Below, piece after piece: positions 45,801 to 57,066 of a stretch of DNA of 64,000 nt (positions are counted from its first letter, which is position 1; each line of letters starts with the position of its first letter). The notes beneath the pieces were generated by a model, which saw only the letters and a program-made list of their open reading frames with translations, had not been told where the DNA came from and searched no databases. The position numbers and the translations under genes are program-made. The stretch is from Sphagnum compactum (taxonomy: Eukaryota > Bryophyta > Sphagnopsida > Sphagnales): contig OZ234493.1 in assembly GCA_965153455.1 (NCBI GenBank), forward strand, positions 14,870,213-14,934,212, written 5' to 3'.

Positions 45801-48235
45801 ACCCTACTAGGCAAAGAACATGATCACACAGTTGGGATTGGAATGTGGCAGACGTGAATGGATGGTATTTTGTATAATACTTGGATCACTCTTGATCAAG
45901 GGAGATGAGCATTGCAGGAGTTGACAGTTTGGGAGGCAATGTAGGTTTGACTTGACAGCTTGGGAAGCCAGCCAGAGTGTTAGGGAATACTTTGCTGTGC
46001 AGAGATGGAGGGTTGGGTGAGAGTAGAGCTAAAGGTCATGCAGGTTCATGGGTAAGTATCAAAGGAACTCCTGTATATTATGTTGTGGAAGAGAGATTGG
46101 AGCTTTGAGAGTCTGAGTAGCCATCAGAGAGTAGATATGGCTTGCTGCATAATTGGGGTGGGCTTGGACTCAGCAGTCCTTTGTGCTGTTGAACCCATCA
46201 CAGACTACTGCTACAGGTACTTCATTACACCTCCATACCCCTTGAACTACAATTTTTCCTTGAATCTTCTGGTGAATAATGCCAACATGACTCTACACCC
46301 GTGAAGGATCCATGATGTTCTGTTGTAATGGTTTTTTTGTTTCATCTTTTGTGGCAAATTTAATGTAGGTTATGACTTTTGACTGCATCCTGCATCCCTT
46401 GTCTTGTTTCTGCACTGGGTGGTTGTTTGTGATGGCTCGAGAAGCGGAAGTGATTGTAGCCGAGGAACAAATTGGTGTGAAGATTGGGGCAATAGCAGGA
46501 ATATCACCAGTGTTGGTGTACTCCTAATAGAAGGATTGGCAAAAGCATTTGTGCATGATGCGTCACACAAAACTGATGCAAAACACAAGAGTGGCAATTG
46601 AACTTGGCAACATGCCTACAGAGCTTGCCAACGTCTGGCTATGTCTGAAGCTCTTGAGTTTGCAGCAGAATGCAAGGATCCAGAAAATGCACATCAAATG
46701 ATAGGTAAGCTGGTCTGCATTGCCAGTTTAGGGTTTGGTGTGGTGGACAAGTCTTTGTTGGATTTAAAGCTCCATAATAGGAGGCATTTTGTCCTGTGCA
46801 CTTTGATGAGATTCAAGACATGCCCATGGTGCAGTGACCCACGGGGCACCAAAGCTGTTTGCCATGTACCCCACACACAATGACCCGTGTACTACAGTTG
46901 TGGTACAATGGCCAACAAGCCCTTGAGCTTGAAGCTGCCTAACAAAACAAGGTCCAAAGTGGAGTTTGATATAGATTTGGGGCGCATGTTCCAGCCAGCT
47001 ATGTTAGAGGATATGGTGAAGCAAACAGGTTACAAGTCCTCTATTTTGGCAGTCATATTCTTAGGTAGTAGTTGGTGCCAGTGGGGTTGATGTAGATGTG
47101 ATTGCTGAGCATTTCCTGCAGGAAGAAGAGGGAGGTACTTACAACCATGTAGCTTCTTTTCCATCTCTGCAACTCTATTTGCTGGTAAGCAGCTGATCAT
47201 GACTACTATGACATCAACTATGCTAAACACTAGAGTTCTCTGCAATGAAACTGGAGCGCCTCCTACAACACTACAGTTTTTCAAATCATAATGCACACAG
47301 GCAGATTCTTTTAGTGTAGTTGGACAATGCCTTACTGCCCAGAAATTTTCCTCCACAAAGGGTTCAAAGAACTTAATGGCAGTTTTGTTTTTCAAAGCAC
47401 TTGCTTTTGGCTTCTACCCTGTGATACACAACGCGTGTCCTCCAGGTATCACAGGAAAAAAATTTAAACTAACATCCACCCAGTGCTTTGCTCTCAGTAA
47501 AGCCTGAAGCTTGCGGCCTCAGCCTTTATCCTAAACAAATAAATGCCAGGATTGCAAATTGCAGAACAGGTACTGAATGGTTAGGACTCTACTTGATCCA
47601 AAGAGAGGACTTTACTATGTTTACCTGGTGTGATCTGTCTGGTGGAATAGAGACCCACAGACAACCGACCAAAGTTTTGCAAGAATCAGTTGGGCTTTCA
47701 GTAAATATTCATGTTCTCTGTACAAGTGTGTGTTTTTTATACAATTTGCTATGGGATTTTATAGAATTTGGTCCAAGCTGACGTTTACGCGTTAATTGAC
47801 AAGTGGAAAAAGAATTTGTTAAATACCCCAAAAACCTGCTACTAAAAACTGCATCAAAGTCTCTTTTTCTCCCTTAACCTTAAGATCCTAGGAGTAACAG
47901 GCACTTAAAGTGCAGATGTGAGGGCTTGGAACGCACAACCAGTTGCAAACTGGTCATGAGGCAAGCCAACAACTATGGCTGTTGCATATCAACAAGAATC
48001 AAGCCTGGCAAGGTGCAAAAAATCAAACTGTATTCAAGTTGAAGGATCTGGAGCTTGAGGTTTACTTCCTGAACATGAACTGCAATCCAGATTGCTTCAC
48101 AATTGAGAAGCAGGACAAGGAGAGCTGGAGAGGACAGAGGAGAACACTCCCAGTAAACATTAGGGCTGGACTGGAAGAGAATTAGGGTCCTAGTGTTTGT
48201 CGGTTGTAAGAAATGGCACCAGATGACCAGCGGTT
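45801..48235 (+). repeat. Module D, copy 3, right part (after the LINE)
   Basis: Continues the match to copy 2 (33257-35540), with an extra piece at about 46050-46130 (aagtatcaaaggaactcctg onward) that copy 2 lacks. The coding-like blocks are conserved: YCYRYFITPPYPLNYNFSLN (near 46205), IGVKIGAIAGISPVLVYS (near 46465) and LGRMFQPAMLEDMVKQTGYK (near 46978). Confidence 0.8.
47488..48185 (+). pseudogene. Module D protein, C-terminal exons (copy 3), unknown family
   Basis: 47488-47700 reads EACGLSLYPKQINARIANCR, TGTEWLGLYLIQREDFTMFT and WCDLSGGIE, matching copy 2. The last exon starts as NNYGCCISTRIKPGKVQKIK and then shifts frame by one base near 48025 (aaactgtattc against aaaactgtattc in copy 2). 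It then continues as TVFKLKDLELEVYFLNMNCN, an extra CFTIEKQDKESWRGQRRTLP and AGLEEN-stop at 48183-48185. This copy therefore looks broken in the last exon, whereas copy 2 is open there. Confidence 0.5.
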
Positions 48236-48469
48236 ATCATGGCAGTTCGTTAGGATATATAACCATGGGTTTTCGCCCAAAAAAACCAAATAACCGGATT
48301 CTGCCAGACACCCGCACAACCCTTAAAAGCATCTACGAAGCGGTCCTGATACATAACCGCAGTTCTCACAAGAATCTAGGAACCTGTCAAAATTCTGATA
48401 CTTTCCCTGTTATTCCCTGAAAACCGCAGGTTGTTTTTAGGGTTTAGAGGTTTCTCCATTACGGAACAA

Positions 48470-48745
48470 CCTGGGAGAGAATTCTTAGTGTATTTATAGG
48501 GCAGATTACATTTAGTAATCAGGCTTTAGAAAAGAGTCCTACGGCGGAGGTCGTGAGATTGTAAGATCCCTAGGGCGCAGAATGTAAGCCAATACGATCT
48601 TTGGAAAGGAATTTTTTCCAAAAAAAACATTGATTGCCTCGGTTGTTACGCATGGCCTTACCCTGCTGTCAGGGAATTACTATGTGTACCTTGGGCTCTG
48701 CCCTCGGTGCTCATACAGGAATTCCCTGATAGCAGGGTCTTACAC
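48470..48745. other. Insert specific to unit 3, ending in a short hairpin
   Basis: This piece (from about gaacaacctgggagagaatt to cttacactaaac) has no match in copy 2, whose flanking sequence is continuous across it. At its right end accctgctgtcagggaatt (48660-48678) pairs with aattccctgatagcagggt (48720-48738), a 19-bp stem with one G-T-type mismatch. It resembles the hairpin position upstream of repeat B in unit 1. Confidence 0.55.
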
Positions 48746-48884
48746 TAAACAAAAGAATTCCAAAAACCATAACTGAAGGTTTCTTTGATTCTAAAAATTT
48801 TCAGAAATTCTGGAAGCAAGAGGCTCTTTGATTTCTAGATTTCATAAAACCAGAAACCGGAGATAATTTGGAGATAACCGGAGC

Positions 48885-49360
48885 TTGGGTATTGTGCCTT
48901 GAACCTCAGGCTCCAACCTTGGCTCCAAGGGCATCAGCAGGGCCTTTCCTTTCCTACGCTTACACCGACTGAATCTTACACCTACTCCTTGAGAGTGAGA
49001 CGAATCTTACACCTACAAGTAGGCATAATTTCCCTCTCACTCTGAGCGTGAGATCTCTCCTCTCTTCTAGCAGAGAGATTTCCATGAGCGAGATTCATGG
49101 ATATAAGGTACCCTCCAAATTACTGTTTTTCTCAAGCAATATTGTCATTTTTTGGAGACGAAAATTTGGAAAATTATTCTAGTGTGAATTTTAACTGATA
49201 TTAATCTTTTTCTGTGTTAAGAATCGCCAAATATTCAATTCAAAAAATTGAAGAAAAAAGAAGAAAAAAACCTGCTTCAAACACACTACAAAATTTCTCC
49301 AAATCCTTGCAAGTTACTACCAAAAAAGCTTCCCCAAATTTTCTAGATCACCAGCGTTAT
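48885..49360 (+). repeat. Dispersed repeat B, copy 2
   Basis: Closely similar to 17880-18350 in the same orientation, from gagcttgg-attgtgccttg to ctagatcaccagc-tt. It ends before the gagagcggat segment that all three units share. Confidence 0.75.
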
Positions 49361-49569
49361 TGAAGAAGAGAGCGGATCATGGTACCAATTAGATCAGCTT
49401 GGTACTGAATTCAACGGTCCTGTGGGATGATCTGTAGAATGGAAATTACCAAGCTACTTTTTCACTGCCACTGAATCATTCCATGGATGCTAATTAGAGA
49501 CCAACTGATTTAAATTTAAAGAGGTCACTCACACGCAATCTGCAAGCTCAACTCATATCTACATACTAG

Positions 49570-50335
49570 TGTAGTTGACCCAGAGTGTGAACTGGTTACC
49601 CAACTAATTTTCCCTTCCAAAATTATGTTTATAATTTAAATCGATTGAATTGAACTTCCAATGACAAAAATTACTCAAAAATCAATATTTCTTGCACCTT
49701 GAAGAAATTAGAGTTACACAGATAGAAAAACAAGGGGTGGGTCACACTGTGGCCTTGCCATTTACTTTTTAAAATATCTTAAAGCAAAAGAAGACTTATG
49801 GAAACTCAAATATTTCACCATGCAAAAATATGATCTTCAAAAAATCCTCTAAAACAAACCAAAATCCTTCCAGATATTATAACTCTATAACTAATCTCAA
49901 GTCTCAACACAAGCCAAAATATGGTCTTTCAAAAATCCTTATATAAAAATATACCTATTATTATTACCTAGGGGCCAAAATCCCTTAAGCTGTTATACTC
50001 TATAATGAATCTAAACACAATATCCTTGCCTTGGTAGGCAAGGCCAACAAACTCCATCTCTACACAGTGATGCACAAGGTTTCCTTAGTTCCACAGAAAA
50101 GAAAAGATCAGAAGATCACCTAATTACACTGAACGTGCATGAGCATGCCAAAAAGTTTCTCTGTGATTTTATACAGATAACCAGGTCTGGAAACACAACT
50201 AAAAACCACACACAGAGGCCCCAAACAACAACAAGAAAGGGCCAAAACAAGAAGAAGAAAGAAGCAATGAACGGTCCAATGCCACCGAAGAAGCTAATCA
50301 GAAACACTAGCACACGCTGAGATGGCAACCAGCTG
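49570..50335. mobile_element. Insert in the unit 3 spacer containing repeat C, copy 2 (inverted)
   Basis: The unit 2 spacer is continuous between gcaagctcaactcatat and the exon 2 region, whereas unit 3 carries about 0.75 kb extra. Within it, 49730-50052 is the reverse complement of repeat C at 39655-39975. The rest (50060-50335) is unrecognised and has open frames on both strands without motifs. Exact ends and a target-site duplication were not resolved. Confidence 0.5.
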
Positions 50336-50417
50336 TCTGTCTGCAGGCAACTTGGACTTGGATCTGCTCAAGAGATGAATTTCAAATTGGCTTGAAGTTC
50401 ATCAGCAGCTATTCCAC

Positions 50418-51058
50418 CTATTCCACCTTTATGTTATTCCCCTCATCTTGTAATGCATCCCCAGCTTCTGCAATTCCTGCGAAGACATGAATCCAGTAGC
50501 TCATGTAGTACCATCAGAAAACGAAGAGTGGGGGGCATTGATTTCTTCACACAGCTGTGATCATATGCAGGACCCTCATGACGCGACCATCATGCATGCA
50601 ACGTATTTGGCACAATCCCAACTGGCTGTGGAATTTTTACAATTTCTCAAAGCTATAATTAGTTAATCGATCACACAAGCTTAATATCTCAAGTGTTTAG
50701 TCTATTACTCACCCATGGCTTCTACAATCCTTGATGATACACCGCGTGATGACGTATTGGCTTCGACTACGACTGCCTGCAACTGAGCATCATGACCGGG
50801 AGGGATGACAATTGGCTCCCGCCCACGAGCAGCAAACTCTCGACGAATCTTCCGAAGGTATCGGAGGAGTTTTACCAATTCTCTTGCCAGTCGCAGTAAG
50901 AGCACGAGACTCAGGAAAACCAGGATCAGAACTTCCGCATGTGGATCATCAACATCGAACTGCGGGCTAGGAATCAGCAGCTGGAGCTCATGGCTCGAGC
51001 TGGTCACCGGTGCCATGAGTCGAGGAGGACGTGATCCCGAGCTGGGTGGAGACTTCAT
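50418..51058 (-). CDS. Module A small protein, copy 3 (two exons, 134 aa), unknown family
   Basis: Exon 1 is 51058-50713 and exon 2 is 50476-50418, with a 236-nt intron from GTGAGT to TCGCAG. The joined frame is 134 aa. It shares with copy 2 the MKSPPSSGSRPPRLMAPV start, the hydrophobic AEVLILVFLSLVLLL stretch, the basic RLARELVKLLRYLRKIRREF helix, DAQLQAVVVEANTSSR, and the acidic second-exon tail (GIAEAGDALQDEGNNIKVE, then stop). Relative to copy 2 the exons are 6 and 9 nt longer, both in frame, and intron phase is kept. Frame preservation with amino-acid drift suggests past or present coding constraint. The frame is open upstream to 51295, but that extension is not shared. Function unknown. 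Confidence 0.62.
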
Positions 51059-51222
51059 ATTCAATTTGTGAGCAGCAGCAGATGATCGACAGAGTGCTGC
51101 AGCTCCTCCCCTCCTCCTGCAGCTTGTCCTGCAACAGCAAACAAAGCTCACTGGTATAGACGTCGTTGTAGCCACAAAAGAAGCCTCGAAGATGAAGAAG
51201 AAGTTTGAGCAGAAGGACGCAC

Positions 51223-51800
51223 AACTTGAAGCGGGAATAAACTGAAAATTTATCTTCAAGGAAGCAAGCACAGGGCCTTGCAAGGGGACGCACAAGCAAA
51301 GTATGCTTGGAGGAGGTCTATTTCTACCCTAGAACCTCCCTAGGGAAGTTTGGGGAGGTTGGTGCGTGCAACAGTGGTGGCTGAAAGTTCGGGTTGCTGG
51401 GTGCAATGTTGGCCCACAAAGCTCAGCTTGAAAGGTGCAAAGTATGAGCTACAGGGTTGTGTGGGTCAAAGTGTGAGTCAAAGGGTTGTAGGGTTTGTAG
51501 GGTTGTGTGGGTCAAAGTAGCAGGGTTTGTAGGGTTGTGTGTAGGGTTTGTAGGGTTGTGTGGGTCAAAGTAGCTCATACTTTGCACCTTTCAAGCTGAG
51601 CTTTGTGGGCCAACATTGCACCCAGCAACCCGAACTTTCAGCCACCACTGTTGCACGCACCAACCTCTCCCAAACTTCCCTAGGGAGGTTCTAGGGTAGA
51701 AATAGACCTCCTCCAAGCATACTTTGCTTGTGCGTCCCCTTGCAAGGCCCTGTGCTTGCTTCCTTGAAGATAAATTTTCAGTTTATTCCCGCTTCAACTT
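51223..51800. repeat. Near-perfect long inverted repeat 5' of module A copy 3
   Basis: The left arm 51223-51452 (aacttgaagcgggaataaac onward) and right arm 51570-51800 are reverse complements over about 230 bp. I see only two differences: one base near the outer edge and a one-base indel in the ggggagg/gggagagg segment. The 117-bp loop is a small minisatellite of agggttgtgtgggtcaaag and agggtttgt units. The outer arm includes the conserved 5' flank of module A (gcttgcttccttgaagataa), so part of the flank itself was copied into the left arm. A transcript crossing it would form a long double-stranded RNA. Confidence 0.93.
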
Positions 51801-52095
51801 GTTACAACATAAAATATGGTATGAAAAAAGCCGCAAGCATCCTGTCTGTGATGACTCCTATAAATAATATGTAAATTTGTACAGGCTTCAGGCTTGAGCC
51901 CTGGGGTGGGGGCAATCTCAAAATAAGCTACGGCCCTGCCCAGCTCAGCACATCTTGGGAATATCCCCCACGTGTTAGCAGCCTCACTCAACTTGAAGCA
52001 GGGTTTCTTTAAGGATTTTGTCATGTAGTGGAAGTGGCGATCATCCAGAAAATAATTTAGCCAAATTTGGCTACATGTTAGATATGACAGTAAAA
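51752..52095. repeat. Module A 5' flank (copy 3) and start of repeat F
   Basis: Nearly the same as 37690-38030 of copy 2, including ctataaataatatgtaaattt, gagccctggggtgggggcaa and the ccaaatttggctacatgtta start of repeat F. The match ends near 52095, where copy 3 changes to unrelated AT-rich sequence. Confidence 0.8.
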
Positions 52096-52205
52096 AAAAG
52101 ATGCATATTAGATGCATAAGTTGCTAATTACTAAAATAAATAAATTTTCACTTTTTGCCAAGACTTGGGTTCTTTCTTCTTGTACCTTTTTCTCCACCTT
52201 ATTTG

Positions 52206-52400
52206 GGTGCTTTGTTCTATTGACTATTGCCAGGTTTTCAGGAACCTATATCATTTCTAGTGCCCCTTTTTTGTGGTGCTTTGTTCTATTGACGATTGCC
52301 AAGTTTTCATGAACCAATATCATTTCTATTGCCCCTTTTTGGGTGGTTTGTTTTGTTGACGATTGCCAGGTTTTCATGAACGAATATCATTTCTAGTGCA
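52206..52400. repeat. 67-69 bp tandem repeat, three copies
   Basis: ggtgctttgttctattgac starts at 52206 and 52275, and the variant ggtggtttgttttgttgac at 52342. Each is followed by gattgccaggttttca-gaac, aatatcatttcta and tgcccctttttt. Confidence 0.9.
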
Positions 52401-53535
52401 GGATGTGATGAAAGAAACCAATGCAACATTGGCAAAACAATGATGTGGGGTGGGTGAAGATAAACTCAAGGTAGAAAAAATGGAAAGATGAAAGGATATA
52501 TCATGAGTACTTTCAAATTCTTGCATTTCAAGTAAATTTTCTTCCATGTGAACAACTCAATGCCGTGTTAATAATAAACCCCATCAATACATTTTTTAAT
52601 TAATCTCTAATGTGTGTGCAACACAAAGGTAAATTTATGAATTGTCATCATTTTACTTTCCACACAAAGAGAGAGTCAAATATAGCAAAAAAACACTCCT
52701 AGCCCTTAGTAAAAATGGACCTTTAGGGCTACTAGTTGGCTCTTGCTTGTTTTTCCTTTATAGGGAATTTTGTATGACCCAAGGGGGCTCACGAACTTGA
52801 TGTTCCCCTTGTGGTTTGCCCGCTTAGGTGGTTCATTTGTGTTCTTGGACGTGGGTCCTTCTTTTTTCCTTGTTTTCCCCCTCTTTTGAGTGCTTTGGTT
52901 TATTTATGGTTGGCAGGGTTTCATCAATTCTGTGTAAGGTAAGCCCAAGGTTGTGGGCCTTATTGAAATAAGGGCCCATGTGAAGTGAAGTTGAATGTGA
53001 GCTTGATTTTGGTTAAGGTGTAGGCAAGGGTTTTTATTGAGTGTAAAGACTTGGGTGTGGTTTTATTTTAAATCTTTTTTCTCAAATCAAATACCCATTG
53101 GGTATCCATAGGGAAATTTTTTTAAAGTAGGGCAAATGCTTCAAGAAACAAAACACTTGAAAAGGTGGGCATTGTGTTTTTTGAAGCATGGAAGAAGGAT
53201 TATAGGCTACAATGTGCCCACCAATTACACTTTGAAAATCTACCCAGGTCTTTATGTGTAAGATGGTTCTCCTCGTGCTTTATGATGTGTAAAGCTCATG
53301 GGTAGGGTATAATCTCAAAATGAGGGCCATCAGGCTACCACCTTGCCCTAGACCCCTTATTTTGAGAACTTATACTCTCACCTTAGGTCTTCACCTAACA
53401 CATAACAAACAAAGGCATGGCCATTTCATGACATTAAGGTTTGGAGTGGCAGATTCAATGATTTTTTATCATGTTCAACAAAGACATCGTGACCATCTTA
53501 GCCTGGGGTCAGTTTCCACATTGACAAAACGAACA
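52401..53535. other. No gene recognised
   Basis: Non-coding sequence with gggccca/ggcctta-type words. A diffuse similarity between 52140-52330 and 52840-52930 (gggt-cttt-cttttt, tttggttta-tt-a-ggttggcaggg) may mark an older copy of the 68-bp repeat. Nothing coding was seen. Confidence 0.4.
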
Positions 53536-53539
53536 ATTT

Positions 53540-53745
53540 TTTTTTTCAAAACATGAATTCGTTCTTAAATTTTGAAATTATATTTTTTTTCATCATCTAC
53601 TATCATATTGTGATATGAGTAGAGAAATTATACAGAATGTAGCCTATGATAATTATGATGATTTTCAACATGTCAACTTCGTATTTTCACAAATTTTCAT
53701 TTCAATATTTTGAGGATTATTTAATGACGAAACTGACCTTAGGGT
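53540..53745 (-). repeat. Dispersed repeat G, copy 2
   Basis: Reverse complement of 8155-8345 (gaattcgtt-ttaaattttga at one end, atttaatgacgaaactgacc at the other). The match is strong for about 190 bp. It is probably a small non-autonomous element. Confidence 0.8.
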
Positions 53746-53889
53746 AAGGTATAAAGTTCATCATTGGAATATAACATGGTCATGAAAATGACATAATCTA
53801 GCACCATACACCTTAATTGATTTAAACATCACCTTCAAACAAATCACGATTGAGCAGCTTAAACATGTTTAGATCACAAGGCATATGAG

Positions 53890-54050
53890 GGGAGGGTTCT
53901 TACATCTACTTCTTAAGACTGGGAGGAATAGATTAAACCTACAAGTAGGCACAATTTCCCTTCCATTCTTGAGGAGTAGTTGTAATATCTCTCCTCTCTT
54001 CTAGGATGGATATTCATGGATATGCATACCTATGTACTAAAGAAATTTTT
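53890..54050 (+). repeat. Dispersed repeat B, fragment
   Basis: Blocks cttacatctacttctt, aacctacaagtaggcacaat, ttccct-ccatt and atctctcctctcttctag, then gatattcatggatat, match 17970-18100 and 48985-49110 in order. The match is diverged and truncated. Confidence 0.6.
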
Positions 54051-55150
54051 TTCCAAATGCTTTAAGATGGGTGAATTGACTAGCTCACCTAAATGGCCTC
54101 ACTAGTGGCTGAACCAACATAATCTGTCATTCCGAGGTTCTTGACCCCATGGCTTAATGTGAATGGTCCTCCACAGACTATTCACTGAACATAAACTTCC
54201 AACTGGTTTTTTTGCTGTTCTAACCGGCTTTTCTATTTATGAACCATGTAATCATCATGTGAATGGATGAAACAATTACATAACCTTTAAGTGAATGGAT
54301 GAAACAATACATCATGTACGAAAACATTGGATATACATATGGTTTTGTCCATCTAGTTGCAGAATATGAGTAGTGAGTCAGTCATCTATTTACATGACAG
54401 TTACAATTTTGATAGGTAGGTCTTGAACCTCTATGGTAGATTATGCTTGGTAATGAGCTTGAAGTTTGGTAGCTCAGCTATTTTCGTTAACTCATGACCT
54501 CCGAGCGATTATCTAGTCCATAATGGGCAGGTGCTTGACCATTCCATAGTACATTATGCTTTGAATTGGCCTGCCCACATGGGTGTGTTGGTATCGAATT
54601 ATTTTATCCAGTCAGTAACAAGGGTTGCTTTGACTGGGTAGCTTTTGAATCAGTCAATTGTTGATCAACCTCACCCAAGTATGTTTAGGGTTTCAAAAAA
54701 ATTGTTGCCATAGTGACAATTGTTCAAAGGAAGATGTGGAACAAGTGCCCATCATCCGGGGAAAGATTTACCAAAATCTAGCTACAAATCAAATATGACA
54801 TACAAATCTTTAATCATCTTTCTCTCTTTTTGGCTATGGACTGAAAACCAGATATAAAAACCTGAAATATTATACTTGAAACCCTCAAATTTCACTTCAT
54901 TTTCAATTTCTTTACTTTTAAAAATTCACCAGAAAAAAGGCAAAAACAAGGTGCCCTGAAGCAGCACACCCACTAGCTTAATTGATTCAAGCTTTAATAG
55001 CAGGTGTCAAACCTGTGACGATGTCATTTTAATGATTTCAGACCCGAACCCCATGTAAGATCACTTGGGCCCAATTCTAAGTTCTTAACCAATCGAATTG
55101 CTCTATTCCGTTTTCAAATTGGACCTGGGCCCTCATGTAAACCGGGGCCT
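54051..55150. other. No gene recognised
   Basis: Non-coding. Near 54745-54800, catcatccgg-gaaagatttacc followed by aaaatctagctacaaatcaa resembles the start of repeat F, diverged. The stretch at 54980-55050 has a weakly tRNA- or SINE-like look but no cloverleaf. Confidence 0.4.
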
Positions 55151-55355
55151 CATTCTCACATTGGAGGGAAAAACAAAACGGGAACACTGAAAAGGTCCCC
55201 CAAGTGCTTGAGTTTGTTGTAAACATTATTGGAACTGCAACATGGCGGTCGGTCTATAGTCGCAATTCCAACAGTGGGAAACAAACAACAGAACAGCAGC
55301 GACAACTCCTCCCCATTACGCGAGCAGAATCGACCCAAGGTACTTGCAGAGAGGG

Positions 55356-55726
55356 ATGTCGAAGGGTTTAGGGTTTAGGGGCACCAAAAGACGAAGAAGA
55401 AGGGAGGAGAGTGATGATGCCAACTGTGAGCTCTGGAATGTGTGTATTCCTGACGCTGCTGATGGCAAAAGAAAGCGTGAATGGGATTTTGGAGGGAAAG
55501 GATTCCACAATGAGCCAGCTGCTACTGCTACCAGGAGGCCACAAGCTGAGATGCAGGAGCTGCTGCTTCCCATTCTGCCCAGCAACGCAGATCAGGCTAA
55601 TGGGAAGAAGAAGCAGCAGGAGGTCTTTAGTAGTGGGATTGACATCACCCCACTAGAGTCCCTTAGCTCACAGGAAGAAGAAATGGAGGCCATGTCCCAG
55701 GAGCCCCAAACCATTGATCTGAGCAG
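55356..55726 (+). CDS. Putative first coding exon of a nuclear protein gene
   Basis: An ATG at 55356 opens a frame of 123 codons plus two bases, ending at GAGCAG|GTGAGA, a good splice donor. The product starts MSKGLGFRGTKRRRRREESD, has a second basic cluster GKRKREWDFGGKGF, and later an acidic Ser/Glu tract (LESLSSQEEEMEAMSQE). Two nuclear-localisation-like clusters suggest a nuclear protein. Just after the start, agggtttagggtttagggg carries two telo-box units, often found near plant gene starts. Local GC is higher than the flanks. The next exon could not be fixed: an open stretch near 55908-55987 (DDEEYFIVYGKAESLWRALL) is a candidate, but no acceptor gives matching phase. No family was recognised. 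Confidence 0.5.
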
Positions 55727-57060
55727 GTGAGAATTCATGGGGATGAATGGGTCTGGATTTAGGGTTTGGTCTGGGGCAATTGGAATTCCCTTCTACTGTT
55801 CTGGCTGATCAGATCTAGATTCTCTCCCGCGGGGACCTGCTGGATGTTGGGTTATTGGATTCAGTATGAGAGATGCTTAGTGTGGTGGCTCCTCTCTGCC
55901 TTGAAGGTTGATGATGAGGAGTACTTCATTGTGTATGGGAAGGCTGAGAGCCTCTGGCGAGCTCTACTTTTCTTAGAAGTTTATTAAGGGAAAAGGGGAT
56001 TGCTTCTGTGCATGGAAGCAATGAGAGTTTGAGCCCTGAACTGACTGGCAAGGAATTAGGTCAGATAATCATGAAGATTCTGTGTTCACAATGCAGAGTT
56101 GAATGGTGATGGTTGTTTTTTGCACTGGATAGTTACTCAAGAAAAAAATGGACATTTGAGCGAGAAAGATCATGGTTTGAAGATCATAATCAGATTTACA
56201 GCAATCTCTTGGAAAATCTATGTGTGGTAAAAAAAAAATGTGGCATTCCAAAATGTTCGACCATGCAAAGTAAACCTTGTAGTTGTGTTCTAAGCCATCG
56301 AGGAGTTCCTAGTATATTTGTAGGAAGATTATATTTAACAATTTATTTGAGAATGTTTTCTTCACTCATTTTGGGATTTTTTGTTTTACATTTTTTTATA
56401 TCTTTATCAAGGCATGTTCGTGAAGTTTCTTTGATTAGTTGTAATGATTGTCATAAATCATACATATATAATAAATATGGTTTGTACAATGTGAAATGTG
56501 AAAATAATGCATTCATTTTGTATTTTAAGTATTCATTGAAATGTGTTTTACCATTGTAAGTACCATGGCCATGTGGGAATAAAAAGGAAATAGGGCCATT
56601 TCCAAGAAAAGACCGTCTTTTTTCATGTTTAATGTTGTTTTTCTCACTATCATTGTTTCAGATGTTTGTGGTATATTATCATTTTCGTGTTGTTCTAAAT
56701 GACTTATTATATAATAATCTTTGTTTTTTTTTTTTTTTTTTCAAAACACTTGTCAAATAGCAAAGTTAAATTATATACTAGTTATGGGACATCCATGTTT
56801 GTGAATGTTATGTCATGTGTGGCTCGTTTGTCAATAATCTGTTGTACAACATTTAGTGTGAGAATGCACATGCTACTAGTTTTTGTGGTTGTTCAAAAGT
56901 TGATTATATTTTTGGAACCAGGGATTTATTTGTATATTTTGTGAAAACATCGGCCCTACAAAATTGCTTATTTCTTCTATTGTGAAAGTGCGATCCACCA
57001 GCCATCCCAACTCAAAAAAGGACTATTCAAAAGACTTTTTTCTATGATTTGCCCTGTAGT
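55727..57060. other. Possible intron or downstream part of the 55.4-kb gene
   Basis: The first 260 bp are relatively GC-rich and contain the possible exon at 55908-55987. After that the sequence is AT-rich. The 148-aa frame at 56113-56559 has Cys and Phe/Leu-rich stretches but no motif, and its base use is like non-coding DNA. Confidence 0.35.
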
Positions 57061-57066
57061 AAATCC

